The notes under the pieces were generated by a model. It made no database searches. It was given only the letters and a program-made list of their open reading frames with translations, and was not told the origin of the DNA. This document shows positions 1-17,465 of a stretch of 64,000 nucleotides of DNA, in pieces. Made by a program: the position numbers and the translations under genes. Numbering within the stretch: position 1 is the first letter of the stretch; every line of letters starts with the position of its first letter. The DNA comes from Hypomesus transpacificus. Lineage: Eukaryota > Chordata > Actinopteri > Osmeriformes > Osmeridae. The stretch is from positions 8,530,072-8,594,071 of the forward strand of contig NC_061071.1 in NCBI RefSeq assembly GCF_021917145.1, read 5' to 3'.

Positions 1-2384
<2,384 letters not shown>

Positions 2385-5300
2385 GCTCTCCTCTCCCCTG
2401 ACCTAGGCCTAACCCCCCCCCCCACCGTTCCGGAGCAGCATAGCCACAAGATGGCTGTCTCTTGAGAAATTGTGCCATTATGTTTTTGTTTTTCTTAAAT
2501 ATGTTTTACTCAGGCTTTGGCTTTTTTTCTTTCAGGAATTCTGAATCGAACATATTGGCCTCTCACCACCATTTCATCTTTGGCCTCTCAAATTTCTTGG
2601 GTGCCCCTATCAATCAACACTTGATCAGTCTGCATGAGCAAAAGGTTAACAATGCTAAGTACGCTAATGCTACAACGACCGAGTCTTTGTTTCGGGACAT
2701 TTGCCATTCGTGTGCCCAAACAACACATCATTCAGTGGTTGTATAGTATCTGGTCGTTTTTTTCTTTGTCAACATACTTGTTAGCTTAAATGGTTACAGA
2801 TGGATGATGTGTTATGGTACTTGTGTAGAGGGCTCTAAATAATGGAGAGGTCCCTGTATTGGATAGAGACCATAGAACATGAAGCCACTGCTGAAATGAT
2901 GCCTGTTTTCGCGGGTTCCTAAGAGCTGTTTAAAAACATCAACAAACATTTCACTTGGCTGCATGCTGACAGAGCACTAATGACATCATCAGATTACATA
3001 TCTAAATGATCTAAATCTGTAATAGACGTTTCTGCACCTTTAACAAAAATATTGCAGATTTGGAGGATCCATTTGAGTTCATATCAAATGATTTTTGGGG
3101 GGAGGGGATTAGAGGACATTGTTGGTTTGGTGGCCAGTGCTTCCCGCTGGTTCATATATTCTAAGTCACAAGACAGCCAGTCTTCCCTTAGTGTAGCGTT
3201 TTTGGGTAGTTTTTGGGTTGTTTGTTATTTTTCTTTGGAGTTGACGCTCTTAGCATGAGCTTAGATGAGATCTCAGTCTCAGACGAGGAGATGTCCCAGC
3301 CCGCTGCTAGTTGGACCTCTAGGACCTCCTTTTCCCCAGGAAAAGTAGCATATCACAACAGATGCTGAGTGGCTGCAGTAGCAGGGCTGGGGCTAGCAGA
3401 CCTTGTAGGGACAGTGGTCCACAGGAGGAACACTGCACAGCTGCATCTTGACGTCCCCGGCCCAGCCATGAAATGTTGATTTATCTCCAGAGAAACCAAC
3501 GGCATCCCCTCACCTTATTACTTGCTCAGGTCACGCGAGCAGTTTGGAACCAGCCTTAGAACAGTATTGGGTTTATTTGACATTGATAAGCATAGAGGCA
3601 AAGCCCTGTGGAGGCATTACTGTGACAACGCCCGGACAGCAGGCGTGTTCCCTTTTCTCGGGTCAGGCTTCTAGGACCCTTTTCTGCTGCTTCCTGTGTT
3701 CCAGTTTAAAGCACTTGACTGATGTGGGATTGTTTCCTGCCAGGGTCCTTTGCATCATGTTCATTCTCTGATGGCATGTTTCCTACTGCAAAGCATGCTC
3801 CCTTCAGTAGTGATATCCCAGTGTTGTAAAGTAAAGGAGATGACCTTTTATGATGGACAGTGGGACATACATTGGTCCCAACAGTGACTTGAGACTGCCC
3901 TGAAGTATGTAATGGAAAATAGTATTGAAGCAGCAATCAAGACTGGTTTATGAAAGAATCCCAAGTGTTGGTTGGATGCATGATTAAACAGATGACAGCA
4001 GGTTTTCTGTTTTAGGCATCTATGTTTTCTCCCCTTAGATGTTTGGCTCCTGAGTTCAGAGGTACCAGATGGTGTCTCTCCATTGCTATTCCCGGGACCC
4101 AGACATTGTCACACCCCTCGCCGTTTTGAACGCACCACTTTATGTCCTACGGTGTGTCTCAAACATATGGTTTGTTCTGGACGAGCAGGTTTACAGTCAA
4201 ACTGGAACCTGATTCCTAGGTGGCAAACAGTCAGGCCAGTGATCCAGGGGATAGCTAGGCCCTTACACCTTCAGATAGAGGGCGCCACTGAGTTAAAATG
4301 CCCTCTGGACAGCTAGAGCTAGAAGAGAGAAATGCAAACAACTCCAGGACCACTGTCTTCTCTGCTACAGGCTGCATGGGTGTTTGGTCAAGGAAATGGG
4401 GTCCCCTCTGCTAATGCTTACTGTATGCAGAACAATGCATACTGGGAGAATGAGTTCCTGAGCAGAGTATTCTTAGGCATGGTTAGAGATGTGCAGTTAC
4501 CTTGTTAGCTGTCTTGTATTTAATTCCTTCAAATAGAGTTGATGTACTGTAGTGACTTTTGTAGCACCAGAGGAAGGTGGTGCCTTAAAAACAAGAATGA
4601 ACCTCGAAATGATAGGGTTTGTGATATAGCTCCAAATATATAAGTCTGGTCAGGGCACTGATTTTTCCAGAACCAGTTGATTTCCTTGCCCATGTCAATG
4701 TCTCTTTCTAGTTTGTTCACTGACTGAAAACAAAAGATTGCAGAAAAAAATAATACAATTACATATGCTGTTGTTTATGAGCATGCTTCTCTGTAATATT
4801 GTGACTCATGCCAAAATAGCATTGATTGACTGATTGAATGGGGAGCCACCGTTCATTAAAAAAAAACTAAAAAACAAATGAACCAAGATTCCGCTCGGCT
4901 GCTTCAGACAATCAGAGGGATTTTAGACCGACTTTCACCTCTTCCAGACCAGGTGATTAGAGTGGGCTGGACAGAGAGGTGAACACAGTGTCACCCAGTG
5001 CAACCTTTAGGTCAGCTACCTCTCTTTATTCCAATAAAAGGGAATATTGTCCACCATTTTCTATTAGGGAACTATTCTACTGAATTCATGAATTCAATTT
5101 TCACTTCATCTTGAGCTTGAATTGAAACAAAATTGACCCCCAATCCTTTCCCTGAATATGGAACATTAAGGTAAAATACATTGTTTTTTGAATGGTGTAG
5201 ATATCATTTTCCATTGCTAAAATGGTTCTAAATAAGTGTCTGTTCCTGTATTTTTATTTAGACTTATTATAAAATGTAAGAGGCCAAAGTTTTGTCTCTC

Positions 5301-8300
5301 AATTAAGTTTCATGATAAATAGATTTTTTTCAGAAACATGGGTTCCTTCCTGACCAGAGACCAGAAAACATTTTAAAAGATTTTTCTTTGGAGAAAAAAA
5401 TGTACAAAAAAGACAAACATTTATTCCCGATATAGAAAAAGTAATAGACAAATCTTTGCTGGTGATTATTTTTATAATAAATACATAAATGTAAATAATG
5501 TCTTTGAGAGATGCTATTTGCTGTATACTTGTGCTCGCATTGAAATGACCATGACCCTTGTGGGACACTTGAGACAACACAAAGTTTCAGTATACAAAGT
5601 TTCAGTAATGTGCAATACAAAAGGCATGCTGTTTTAAATGAGGAAATCCATGTACTATGCAACCGCAACCGTGTACATCGCTTCATGCTGTGGCTTCTCC
5701 CGCCGTCCACCCTTTTCCAAGCAGCTTCATCACAACTCGAAGGGAATTTGTGTTCTTTTTATTTTTTTGTGGAAGATGAAAACTAAACGGCTAATGCGGT
5801 ATTGCATGCATAATGTTCCATTTTTATTTATAAAACAAATTAAAGAAAACAAAATTAAAATGGGAGATGATTGTGTCAAAGGCAAAACTAGAAGTGACTT
5901 AAAGTTTTCTTTTACAAAATAAAAAGAGTCGTTCTACAAATGAGCCTCTCAGCTTGTTCCATTTTGTTTGATTGTGTTCATTCCACGTATCATCAAACTT
6001 TGGCAGGACCCCAGACGTGACACAATGACAGTAACTCATAGTAGGCCTGATTATACACCAAAACCTATTTTTAGAGTTACTATGGCCAATCCTCACACAC
6101 AGCTTAACTGATACCCTGGTCTTGATTCCCAAATCTTAAAAAAAGGGTCATTTTTGTCAATTGGTGGTAAATCCTCCTTCCTTCTGCCGCTAGTGATTGA
6201 AACACTTGTGCCTATACTCAGGATGAAGTGTTTTTTGTTTGGTTTGTGGTTTCTCGCACAGGCAGAAACTACCCACACGATGGCGCTGTTTATCAGTAAA
6301 GAAACATTCACATTACCCCTTTGAAATAAATATGCTTGTTTCTTTGGACATTGGAGGGTAAAAGATAGCAAGAATTTATAATTATGTATTTTTTACAGAT
6401 TAGGGTGGGAATAGCTACGCGTTAGAGCATTTGACAGCAGATGCAGATGTAGGTCCAAATTCCGCATGTCATGGATAAAAGCGATAATTGTGCATATGTT
6501 TATGATACAAAAACCCAGTTTCCCAGACATGAATTAAGCCTAGTTCTAGACCAACATATTTTTCATTGAATTGTTCTCTTACTTTAGGATTAGGCTTAAT
6601 CCATGTCTGGGAAATTGGGCCATATTGTCTTCAGCAGAACATCCTTTCAGTATTGAACCATGTTTCATAGTGCAGGATCGTCTTTTCAGTGCTGTGTGTT
6701 TTTTTGAAAATTGAGGACATGAGATCGAAAAATTAGGTTCATGCCCTTTGTTCAAGGTGTGAACCCTAGATTCTTCCATCACCTTTCTTCTCCAGATCCA
6801 AAGAAGGTGTTTGTCATCAGACAAATGTGTAGTATATCTGTCCAGATTACCTAATCCAGCCAGTGAGTACACTATTCCAAGTGAGTCACCTGAATCAGTA
6901 ACCAGATCAGTATATTGTGTGTGCGTGTATGTCTTGAGGAGGGGATTGTCCGTTTCCATGATGACGTTTCCATGATGACGTTCATTCTAGTGTGTTCACT
7001 GTGTTCTGTGTTCTAAGTAGATCAGGATCATCAGCAGGGTTTTACAGTTAATACCCCACTGACAGCGACCAGGCAGAGAAGGCAGAGGAGTGGAGGAGGA
7101 AAGGAACAGCTCTCTCTTTCAGTCCCGTGGAGGAATTAGGTTAGTTCTTGGCCACACAGGGAATGAGTGTGACCCACTTACAGAAGCGTAGCTACTGCTC
7201 TGATTGTCATTCCAGTAACATTGCTTCAGTTATCAAGATGAAGTGCAAGGTAAAGCTTTTTTATTTCTGTTGTCCATCTCGAATTATGAAAATGGAACTC
7301 AACAAGGAAGAAATTAAAGAAGTAATAATACTTTATTGTATCCAGTAAAGATCAAAGCAGTGGAAGGCACACATTCGAGTTTGGGGCAGATGTCACAAAA
7401 AGTGCCAGTAACCCTCAACATGGGGATCAAATCCGTAAGACAATAATATCAAACTTTAGCAGTACGTATAAGCACCATCCACCACTGACTCAACATGGGA
7501 GGGCTTCTCTCCATCCATCACGAAACCCAGAAATGAACGACACAAGTTCTCAGCTTATTACATGTTGAACAAATGCATACTCTTACTCTGCAAAAATATA
7601 TTCATATACTGATTATTATTTTGTTTTTTATAGATTCACTTCCATAACAAACTATACAAAAAGCAGAAATGTTGTCTGATTGAGCAATAGATTGGTACAG
7701 CCATTTGTAGGAAAAAACATGCAAGGAGGAGAAGTATCTCCCTCTCAGCTTATTATTGGCAGTATTACAGTGTGGGGGGGGGGGGGGAGGAGTTACAGCT
7801 GTACAATAGCAGTAATTTTTGTTATAGGACACAGTAAAAAAATACACAGGACAATAGTGCCAAAAAATCCAAGCTTAGCTAAGACGCAAAAAACATTTTA
7901 CAGAAGTTACAGTAATATACACTTTGTATAGAAAGTCAAAGCTTTAGGACAAAAATACTGTTTTGTATCCCTTTAACATGTTACATGAAATGTACAAAAA
8001 AAAGGAAAAACAGACAGATAATTTGATATAATTTGAGGCCGTATACAAGAGCATCATGAAAGGTGTTTTTGGTGAGAAACAGTTCCCAGAGTTATAATTG
8101 AACACAAGAGGGAGGGTGATACTGACAGTGTGGTTCAAGTCCTTAAGAGTGGTTGCTGGACTCACCACACACTGATCACACAGGGAAATAATGCTCAATG
8201 AACCTCCTACAAACCTGAGCCTCTAAAGTATCTAGACATTTAAGAGGACTAAACCCCTTTAACAGTCAGTTTCCCTGCCTTTGTATTCCAATGAATGGGC

Positions 8301-8819
8301 AAAGAACATTACATAACAATCATTTTGTTAAGTTGTGGAATATCATGTTTGTGTGCACGCGTGTGTCTGTATTTGGGATACAGCCGTTTAACAGATCTAA
8401 AAGGACAACTAGTGCCTTGAGATCCTTATCCTACTAACTCATTAGAACAAGTTAGAGGAAACTGCACTGCTACCAGTGCATGCGCACTCTGGACTTACTC
8501 AACTCCATGACACCCACGGCTTACCCAGAGTTCACTCGGTCCGCCTGGACAACCTCATTAACCCAGTCCCAATTCAAAGGTCAGTGACGACCTGGTGACA
8601 GAGACAAGATGGCGCTTGAGTGTTTCACCTCCTTCCCTACCCTGGCTGGGTAGGGAATCCTAGACTTGCTAGAAATCCCAGGAGCAGGTGGCAATGGGGG
8701 GGGAAGGGGGCGTGTTAAGAGTTGAGAGGGGCCGAAGACATCCAAATCCGCGCAGCAGTTTGGGCTCCCTGGGGAGGGGTGTGTGTGTGTGTGGTTGTGT
8801 TATGTTTACACCTGCAGGA
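2385..8819. other. Convergent intergenic region cacnb4 / etv5 with probable 3' UTRs
   Basis: No exon is recognised over about 6.4 kb. Both flanking genes end here, so long 3' UTRs are likely. The first plus-strand AATAAA after the cacnb4 stop that I noted is at 5033-5038. For etv5 no signal close to the stop was seen. Other content: a C-run near 2408, a fold-back repeat at 6513-6621, a 15-bp tandem repeat containing ATGATGACGTT near 6956-6985, and a poly-G run at 7774-7787. Confidence 0.5.
6513..6621. repeat. Fold-back (MITE-like) repeat
   Basis: Two arms of about 35 bases (6513-6547 and 6587-6621) are imperfect reverse complements separated by about 39 bases. Both contain the word TTTCCCAGACATG followed by ATTAAGCCTA (reverse-complemented in the right arm). 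This shape suggests a small palindromic non-autonomous DNA element. Family assignment and target-site duplication were not resolved. Confidence 0.55.
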
Positions 8820-11800
8820 TCAATAAGGGTAGCTGTCTGGGAACGCCAGTCCGGAGACACACTGCTCCCCCCCGTCAGCCAGATAGGGCCGGCCTCCCTC
8901 CTCGTAGTGAGCCAGGGGGACAGTGTCGTCCTCCGTCAGGGGGAGGCCGTCGGGCTCCGACTTCAGGCTGGGCCGCTGGTTGTCGGGGAACGCCATGGAG
9001 AACAGCGCCTCGGGATCGCACACAAACTTGTAGACGTACCTCTCCCCGGCCACCTGGACAGAGACATGCCAGGGTTACATATTGCCCGTGGCTGGGCAAG
9101 CTTCGTTTGGAAACAGACCAAGGAGCTAATTAACCCTTTCAGTTTCGTTGAAAGGGTTTATCCGTGTAGATTAGAGGAAGGGAATTGGAACGTAACCTGC
9201 CTTTACCTTCTGCATGATCCCCTTCTCGTAGTAGTAGCGCAGGGAGCGGCTCAGCTTGTCGTAGTTCATGGCCGGGCGGTTCTTCTGGATGCCCCAGCGC
9301 CGGGCCACCTGACACAGGAAGACAGACACGTCAACATAAAAGGACGGCCCACGTGTTCGATGGCACCCGCGCGTCCAGAGCAGCACAGCCCTTTGTGAGT
9401 TTGTAAACACCGAAAAATGCCCGTGTACATAAGTCAAGTGGCACGAGTTGAAGAACTTGTTTGGCACGGGTACCCGCCCTGTATCAGTAACCGGTACTGA
9501 CCTCCTCGGGTTCTATCAGTTTGAACTCCATGCCGCGGCCGGTCCAGGCGATGAAGTGACCGTTGGCCGGGTCGTCCAGCAGGGTGACCAGGAACTGCCA
9601 CAGCTGCAGGGAGCCGCGGCGCTGGTAGGGGGGGCCGTCACGGAACACCAGCCCCGAACCCGGCTCCTGCTTCACCTTCCCTGGGAACACACGACAGAAA
9701 GCGAAGGGAGTCAGTTATGCTGGTGGTTATGCAAAAGTTACCATTTGCATTATAACATCGGATATTTGTCGATAACCGAGCTGAGGTTGGAGGATGTGGC
9801 AGATTCACATCCGACTTTACGGCTACTTATGATTATCAGACGTGTCTGTCAGAGGGAGGGTTGGCCGGTGAGACAGACGAGGGAGTGTGGGGGACTCTCT
9901 TACCCTCTAGTCTGTCTGGAACCACGCACGTGTCGTCATAGTACAGGTGGGGCTCACCGTCGTACACAAATCCTGTTGACCAAGGAGTACACATACTCGG
10001 CTTAGTAAGAAGCACAGCTTGACAATGTAGAAGAAAAACCTTTCAAATGACCAAAATGGACCCAGTCAAAAGCACTCACCTTCATTGTTTTGATAGAAGT
10101 TCGACTTCCTGAATGAAGACTGGCAATTCTGGACTTCTGGAAGATATGAAAATGAGAATAACAGATTTATGCTAATATCCTAATACTTTGTAGATGCACT
10201 ACAGCTCCAGGTTAAACGTTCTCCTATCTCAAGCTTTGGGATTTGAAGGCAATCTATAGTCCTTTATCGTACACTCTCACATGCACTTAACTGAGAGGTG
10301 ATAAGAGGATTGGACGTTACATCACTGACCTCGCTACCAGAAAGTGGGCTAGAAAAAGTGAGCAGTAAGTAGAACGACTTCCAACGAGGCTCATTTATCC
10401 TACACCTATCCACACTCAGCATGGCTTTGTGATAATCCAATTTGCCTGACAACAGTACCAAAGCATCCCTTCGTTTGGGCATATCGATTCGAGCATCGCC
10501 GTTTACCCGAGTCATAGCAGAAATCCCTGGGCTCCTGTTTGATGCTGAGGGGGGCGAAGGGCGTACGTGGCGGACCCATGGTAGGGACCCCCTTCTCCGG
10601 GTAGCGGGGGTCCACCAGCTCCTGCTTGTAGCCATGGGGCGGCTCAGACATGTGGCGCTGGTAGAGGGGGCGTCCGTCGCGGGACAGCGTGTGGTGGGGC
10701 GGGAAGGGTGTGCGTGCCGGACTGTCAGGTGGAGGGAAAGGCAGACAGGGCTCAGACAGCTGCCTCTGGAACCTGGGCGACAGAGGAAGGGAGGATATCA
10801 GTTTGGCCCCATTTGAAAACGAACGCCTTCTCATCCCGTCAAACGAGTCACGAGGGGTTAGCGACCCAAATGTGCCGCGAGCCCACCTGTGTTCTGCGCT
10901 GTAGGACGCCTCTGGATGACCGACAGGGAGGCGAGGCATGGCGAACTGCTGGCCCCGGCCGGCGTGAGGCAGCGTCCGAGGGTGCGAAGGGCTCAGGGAA
11001 GCAGCGTGGCCGTGAGCGGGGCGACTGCGGTGACCCTGCAGGTGGACGGGCGGAGCCATCTGTAAGGAGTGCGTCCCCAGGGTTGCGGAGGGGCTGCACG
11101 GTGAGGCAGGTGTGGAGGGAGGAGTCAGTGGCTTGATCCCGTGGGGTTTCCTTTCATAGGCACTGTTAAGGGGAGGGGACGGTTAGTACAATCAAAAACA
11201 CTTCCTTGAAATCATTGTGTGCGCGCGCGTGTGTGTATGTGTGTGAGCGCATGTGTGTACCTGTAGCTGTAGAGGCACTTGTCTGAGTAGGGAGCGAGTC
11301 TCTGCTCCTGGCTGCAGGGGGACAGGTCTTTGGGAGTGGGCTCTCTCTTCACTTTACCGGACGGCGGGCCATGGAACATTACTGCAACACAAAAAGCAAG
11401 CAAACATGAAGACCTGAAAACCCCTGTGAGCTTTGATTAGACGCCATTTTGCCTGGCTGCCAAATGTTTTGTCACAGGAAACGAGATGCACAGCAGTCCA
11501 CCAGCTCGATGTTTCCTTTCACATCAGTAGTAACTGTATTCCTTCAGGTTTGAAAACAAAGACACTCGGGAGTGTGCTATTGCAGGGACTTCATTTAAGA
11601 AAGGGGCAGGTCATAGCTTTCACTTCCTCCCATCTTCTGATAATAAGCCATCTTTTGAGCCATGAAATGTAAACAGTGTTCCCCTTCCCTGAGCCATCAC
11701 CATTGTTCTGCTGGCACCCAGGAGGAACACAGAGGAGTCTTTGTTAGCAGCCGGAGTCAGTGGAGAACAGAACAAGCCAATATTTTCCTAAGTCCTTCTC

Positions 11801-13559
11801 TCGTCTGTAAAGGCTGCCATTGTGAGTATATAGATGGACTTTAATTCTGGGCTTTGTTGGCACTGGTAGTTCCCACCATTTCCTGTGCCACATAACTGCC
11901 ACCGTGCAGATGGCAATGTGCCACTGCAGCGTTGTAAATCACAGAGCAACAGGATCTCAGCCACACACAACCTTTGGTTTGTTGGAAATCCTACATTGTC
12001 ACGACACTGCATACTACTACAGAGAAATGATTATCATTCTTTTTTTTTTTTAAGGGCTTGGGGGGGGGGGGGGGGATATGCGATTCCCACGGTAACTGCT
12101 CCTTTACCCAGCTGCACAGTCCACACAAGACTGCTGAATGAAGACTCTGTATCAGACAGGTTGGCACCGGGCCAGACCACGGTGGCCAACCACCCCCCTC
12201 TGCACGCAGGTTAACACGCACGGCGCTCCTGCAAACCTAGCAGCCCCACGAGCCGTGCGCTAGCACAATCCAGTCAGTGTGCGCTGCGAATACACTCCCA
12301 GACGAAGCTGAAATGTCACTGCGCCAGCCGAGGTTGGCGATGAATTACAACACTGCAGCGCAGTCTGCCAGATCAGCTCTCTTCCTCCTCCAACTCACAG
12401 CGGTTTGAGGCTCGACTCTTCCACACTGGGTAGAAGGCCTGTGCTGCACCAGAACTCCTGGAGCTAAACACACTTCCGTTGAGCCTAATTATATAGATAG
12501 CATCATATGAAGAGAAAATAGAGACGGAAACAGCATAAGTAGCACCGTGCCGAGAAGGTAAATCATCCCAATAGTCACGTTTGACGACTGCTCGCACAAA
12601 ATGCTAGCCTGCCAACCCTAGAAAAAAAGCATAGGTTGGATGGGCGCTAGCATAGTACTTTAACAGAATGAGGAATCCTGCTACCAAGAAGCCTTTCTGC
12701 AGAAAGATTTCTCTGTTCTGATGCTTGTAGGTTATTACAACACATAGGCTCTGGGAGTTTTGGAGTAAATAAAGGTCCGTCTGATTGCGTAGGCTTCGAC
12801 ACGGTTCCCCCCCTTATCAATATTAAAAGAGAAATGTGGCTACTTACAGTTATCCGACTGGAAATCTGGAACAAACTGCTCATCATCAGGCACCTGGGCT
12901 GCAGGAGGGGAACAAGAATGAAAGCAAATCACATCACAACGAAGAAATCCTGATGTACATCCTGGCCTTGGGAAAGGTAAAGACAGCAGTTGGAAAACAG
13001 AACTGCTCAGTGATAGATATACTAAAACTCACCTTCTGCAATCCAAATCTCCTGAAGTTGACTAAGGTCTTGAAAGAGTTCTGGAAAAGAAAGACAGGGG
13101 ATACGTCAGTGAGGGAACAAAAATAATCTCCCTTTCCAAGAAAGCACGCCACTCTGTACACCGTTCATATCACAAACAAATTCAAAGAATTTAAAAGTGC
13201 CACTTCCCTAATGTATCAGTTTTCAATTGCATTACCTTCAGTGTCCTGGGCAAGCTCTGTCTCAACGAACTTCCTTTTCCTCTCGTTGAACAGTCGATTC
13301 ACTGGTTCTTCCATGTGAGATTTCTGCTGTAAAATAGTCACATTACTGGGTGCACAATGCTTTTGGCAAGTGATCACATGACGTATACTTTTTGCCGTTA
13401 ACAATCTAGCTGATCTTTAATACCTATAAGCCCATTTAGATACATGAATTTGAAGTTGCTTCAGAAACTGCTTAGCGTGGATCAGAGAAGACCCTCGGGT
13501 TAATAACTCACGCTGGGTGGGATCATGAAGGGGACTTGCTGGTCATAAAAGCCGTCCAT
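8820..13559 (-). CDS. etv5: ETS translocation variant 5 (PEA3/ERM family transcription factor)
   Basis: This nuclear ETS activator typically acts downstream of FGF/ERK signalling. Twelve phase-consistent coding exons in transcript order: 13512-13559, 13236-13323, 13033-13080, 12848-12898, 11261-11381, 10887-11162, 10507-10772, 10080-10136, 9904-9972, 9502-9680, 9207-9308, 8820-9053. They give 512 residues, close to mammalian ETV5 (about 510). The start [12 protein letters not shown] is the conserved PEA3-group N-terminus. The acidic activation segment is at about 46-80 ([24 protein letters not shown]). The middle region carries FQRQLSEPC and SIKQEPRDF. The ETS DNA-binding domain runs from about 365 to 449, with GSLQLWQFL, the helix-3 segment [16 protein letters not shown] and [19 protein letters not shown]5 is preferred over ETV1 and ETV4 because of [18 protein letters not shown] and NCQSS. 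A non-coding first exon probably lies upstream. A duplicated teleost a/b copy is possible. Confidence 0.9.
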
Positions 13560-16500
13560 GTTGCCTGAGTCTTCTCTCCCTCTCTCCACTGGAGGACAAG
13601 GGAAGCAGGGGGCTGGAGGGCTTAGGAGTCAGCCTGGGAGATCTTCGCCTCTCTGGTCTTCCTAAGAGGAGAGAAAAGTGTCGCGCAAGGCAGCACCCCC
13701 TTAACAGTTAGGAAAGTCACCTGTCACTCAGTCAACACAGCCTGCTTGTCTTGTCTTGCTCTGCTCACAAAGCAGTAGCTTCTTTCATCTCTCGCGAGTG
13801 TTTGTTTGTGCCACCTCCTTGTGTTCTTGGTGAGTTTTCCCAAGGCAGTAAGAGTGTTCTCACTGTGCAGGGAGTGAGAGCCTTATATAAGCTAGTGTGA
13901 GCAAACTGGGGCTGAGCCTAAACATGGACTTAGTCAAGCTAAGAGGGTGCCACTTATATAAATAAAAAGCACTACACAGTTCAAGTGGTGATAAATGCTC
14001 CACAGCCGAGTGGTGGAGTTCATGTAATCTAGTGAAAATGTACACTGTGCAGACTGAACGAAAAACGTTGTAGATTGAGTTTTGAGTTTGAAAAAAAACA
14101 TTTTTCAGTTTTAGCCCTGTCCGAATTCAATCGTGCCTGTCTTCATGACAACAATGCAAAGAGTTAACTTCTGTAAAGAAATATTGTCCAAAATCTAAAT
14201 CCCTGCCCAGTGCCCCTCCTCGTCCCCCCCCCCCCTTTCCTTCCCTACTGTGGCCCCTTGTTTTTCTCAATGAAGTGAAATTTGATCCCTTGCCCATAGA
14301 GTTCAGAAGGGGGGAGGGGAGAGCGACAGGAGGGGGGCACGACCGAACCATTCATAAATTCTCAAGCGCTGATAAAGAATCCACATGCACACAAACAACT
14401 AATCTAATGTACATCTCCATGCCAAAGTCACACGACTAGCCGACACATTATAAAATGGTGGCCATAATAAAAGGTTCATCCTCATGAAATGGCGTTCACA
14501 TCCCTCCTCCCTCACTACAAAAAAATCCAAACGGGAATCAAGTCGGTCAAAGTAGATGCTACAGCAAAAACGCAAATAAGTGTCCGTATACATGCATGAG
14601 CTTTAGATGCCGTTAATAATTGTAATAAAATTATGCTACTCGCCTTTAGTTCTTCAATTCCAAAGCAGTGGTGAAAATAAATGCCGTTTAGTTCCACGCT
14701 GTGAGTAACCTTGCTTCACGCTCAAGATTGTCTGCTGAGTCCCTCACACAAAACTTGACTGTGGTTTTCTCAATGGAATCGTCTGGTTTTCCCTGAAGCC
14801 AAAATAGGTCTCCGTGATGTACGTCCATTGGTTGTTCTGTTTTGTCATTCAAATCGACTTTCCATTTCGACTGGCCAATAGACATTCACATAGCTCTTTA
14901 GTCCTCACTGGCCAATTGCAGACGAGCTCGACTTGTTTTTATGAATGGCTGCGTTTCATTCATGTCTCTGTCCTAATGGTATGCACTTTTAAAGGGACAG
15001 TTGCAAGACAAAATACAGAGGCAAAATAATTAATATTTTCGGATTGTGAGTTATGATAACCCCTTTAAATGTATCTGTATTGCTATAGTAACTCAGTTGC
15101 CAGTAGTTTTTTCTCCAGGGAATAGTTGAGACATGCAAAGTGAATCACAATTCTGCCATCATTAATTTGTGATATCAGCACATCCAAAATAAGAATTTGC
15201 TGAGGGCAGCAAACATTATTACATCAACTAAAAGCTAGGGTGAAGAGTTATACCTTGTACCAAGAATGCCCACCTTGCCCAGCCTGACTGTAGCAAACTA
15301 TGATTAAGTGATTACGCAAACAGCAAGCAAAGTCTTGCAGCCCAATGAATTGAAGCAATCTTGAATCTTGGACAAGGCTGTTAAACATTTTCTGACTTGA
15401 CCTAGGAGGCTAATAATATCTAACATGAATATCCCACAATTTCCTATTACGTGTTTAACACTAAAGGGTAACATTGTGTGCAAAGGCCTTGGTGTCTGAG
15501 TAGGATAAAACATCAGTCCCAAAAGCTCAAATGGAACACATTTAATACATTTATTGTACCTCATTATAGTTTAATCACTTAATAGTTTCAATTGTACATT
15601 GTTGTCATTCTGATCATGCATAAAATCCTGCATTTAACGCTACTAACCGTGGTGGTGGTGATGATGGCCATATACAGTATGTGGATCTTTCTCACTACTC
15701 ACAACCTAATTAGGAAAATCCTGAAGAACCTCCCATCACTCTCCACCAAAGGGAGGATGAGAGAGTGACACGTCCCTTCATGTGGTCTCTGCCCGTGTCC
15801 GAGTGGGGCACCTTGCATAATGGATGAGTCTGCCTGTGTTTTATCTCTGTTTGGGTCCGCGGGACTCTGGAGGGAACTGAACCTGTCTGAGAGATGCTGC
15901 TTGGCCACAGATCCATTATTCATGCCTGGTCTTCAAAGGGGCCAGGACATTGCGGACTCCCCTCCTGGACAGAGCTGAGAAAACTGGCCTGGTGTGCTGT
16001 GGCTCAATCTCCCTGCTCTCCAATCACACATGGGTCCTAGATGTCAGACATATTTCGGACATCATCTGAAATATATAAGAAGTATTTGCAAGAGTCTGCC
16101 TGCCAGCAATTGTTGTTGAGGGTGCCATACTCTGGTTCTAATACATTGGTTCCAGTGCATCAGACAAGCTCAACGAAGCCAAGTTAGACAGTTACTCTGT
16201 GACTCGGTTCAATTAAGCACTGTGTCAGTCTGGAACCTTCCGTTCAGACAAGGGGGATACACCACCTGGAGATGGCCAAGCCAAAGCCCAAAGCTCTAAC
16301 CGTCTGCTGATGGAATACAGCTCTCTTTGTCCACCTTGGCTCCAGTCCCGGTCTGGACATCTTTTACAGTTTCATAACTTCTCCTGGCTCTTTGATAGTA
16401 TTTACGATAGAGTGTCACACATGACTGCTTCAAAGACCATTCATCTGCATCACTGCCGTACAGGCCGCCAGTAGCAGCCCATTACTCTCTAATTCCCCCT

Positions 16501-17095
16501 TTCATCTTATTCTGCTTCGATACCACTCCCATTGTTTCAGAGAAAGCACGAGTTTAGCCCACCATAATGATGCTCAACTTAATGGAGTTCCAGTCTGTGA
16601 AGCCCAGACTGACTATTCCCATTGTCACTTATTGCCAACAGTGATTAGTAAGAGCTTGCTTGTAAATTTTGTGACTCTGTGACTGGAATGGTTTTCAACA
16701 CATTGTTTTTCATTCACTATTTTTTGAATGATTGATACCTTTACTTTACAGCATGAGCCTGTATGACTGTACTCAACAGACACACATTACAATATGTACT
16801 CACTTCATCAGTTTTCAGCTCCCTCCCCCTACTTTGTCTCATTCCGCTAATGAGCACATTTCCCTGCTGAGAGTCGATCCATCCAACATAACCTTACACC
16901 CAAAGTAATCATAGTCACCCAGTGAGCCTGTAAATTGCTTGGAGAATTTAATTTGCTTTCATTGCATCTCTCTCTCTGCTTCGCACAGTCTTTCTCTGCG
17001 GCCACACTAAAAATAGACCCAAAATGGCCTCTTACATAATTCTGCCAAGATGCTCAGTGTTGAACTCTTCGGCAGCACACTTCATTGCATTGCTT

Positions 17096-17465
<370 letters not shown>

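Noticed and set aside
8688-9398. Plus-strand open frame of 236 codons over the last etv5 exons
   Set aside because: It is the antisense of GC-rich ETS-domain exons and the intron between them. The minus strand encodes the conserved protein with correct splice sites.
10406-11059. A single 217-residue protein read straight through 11059-10406
   Set aside because: It reads through the etv5 intron at 10773-10886. The two halves are separate exons joined at 10887 and 10772.
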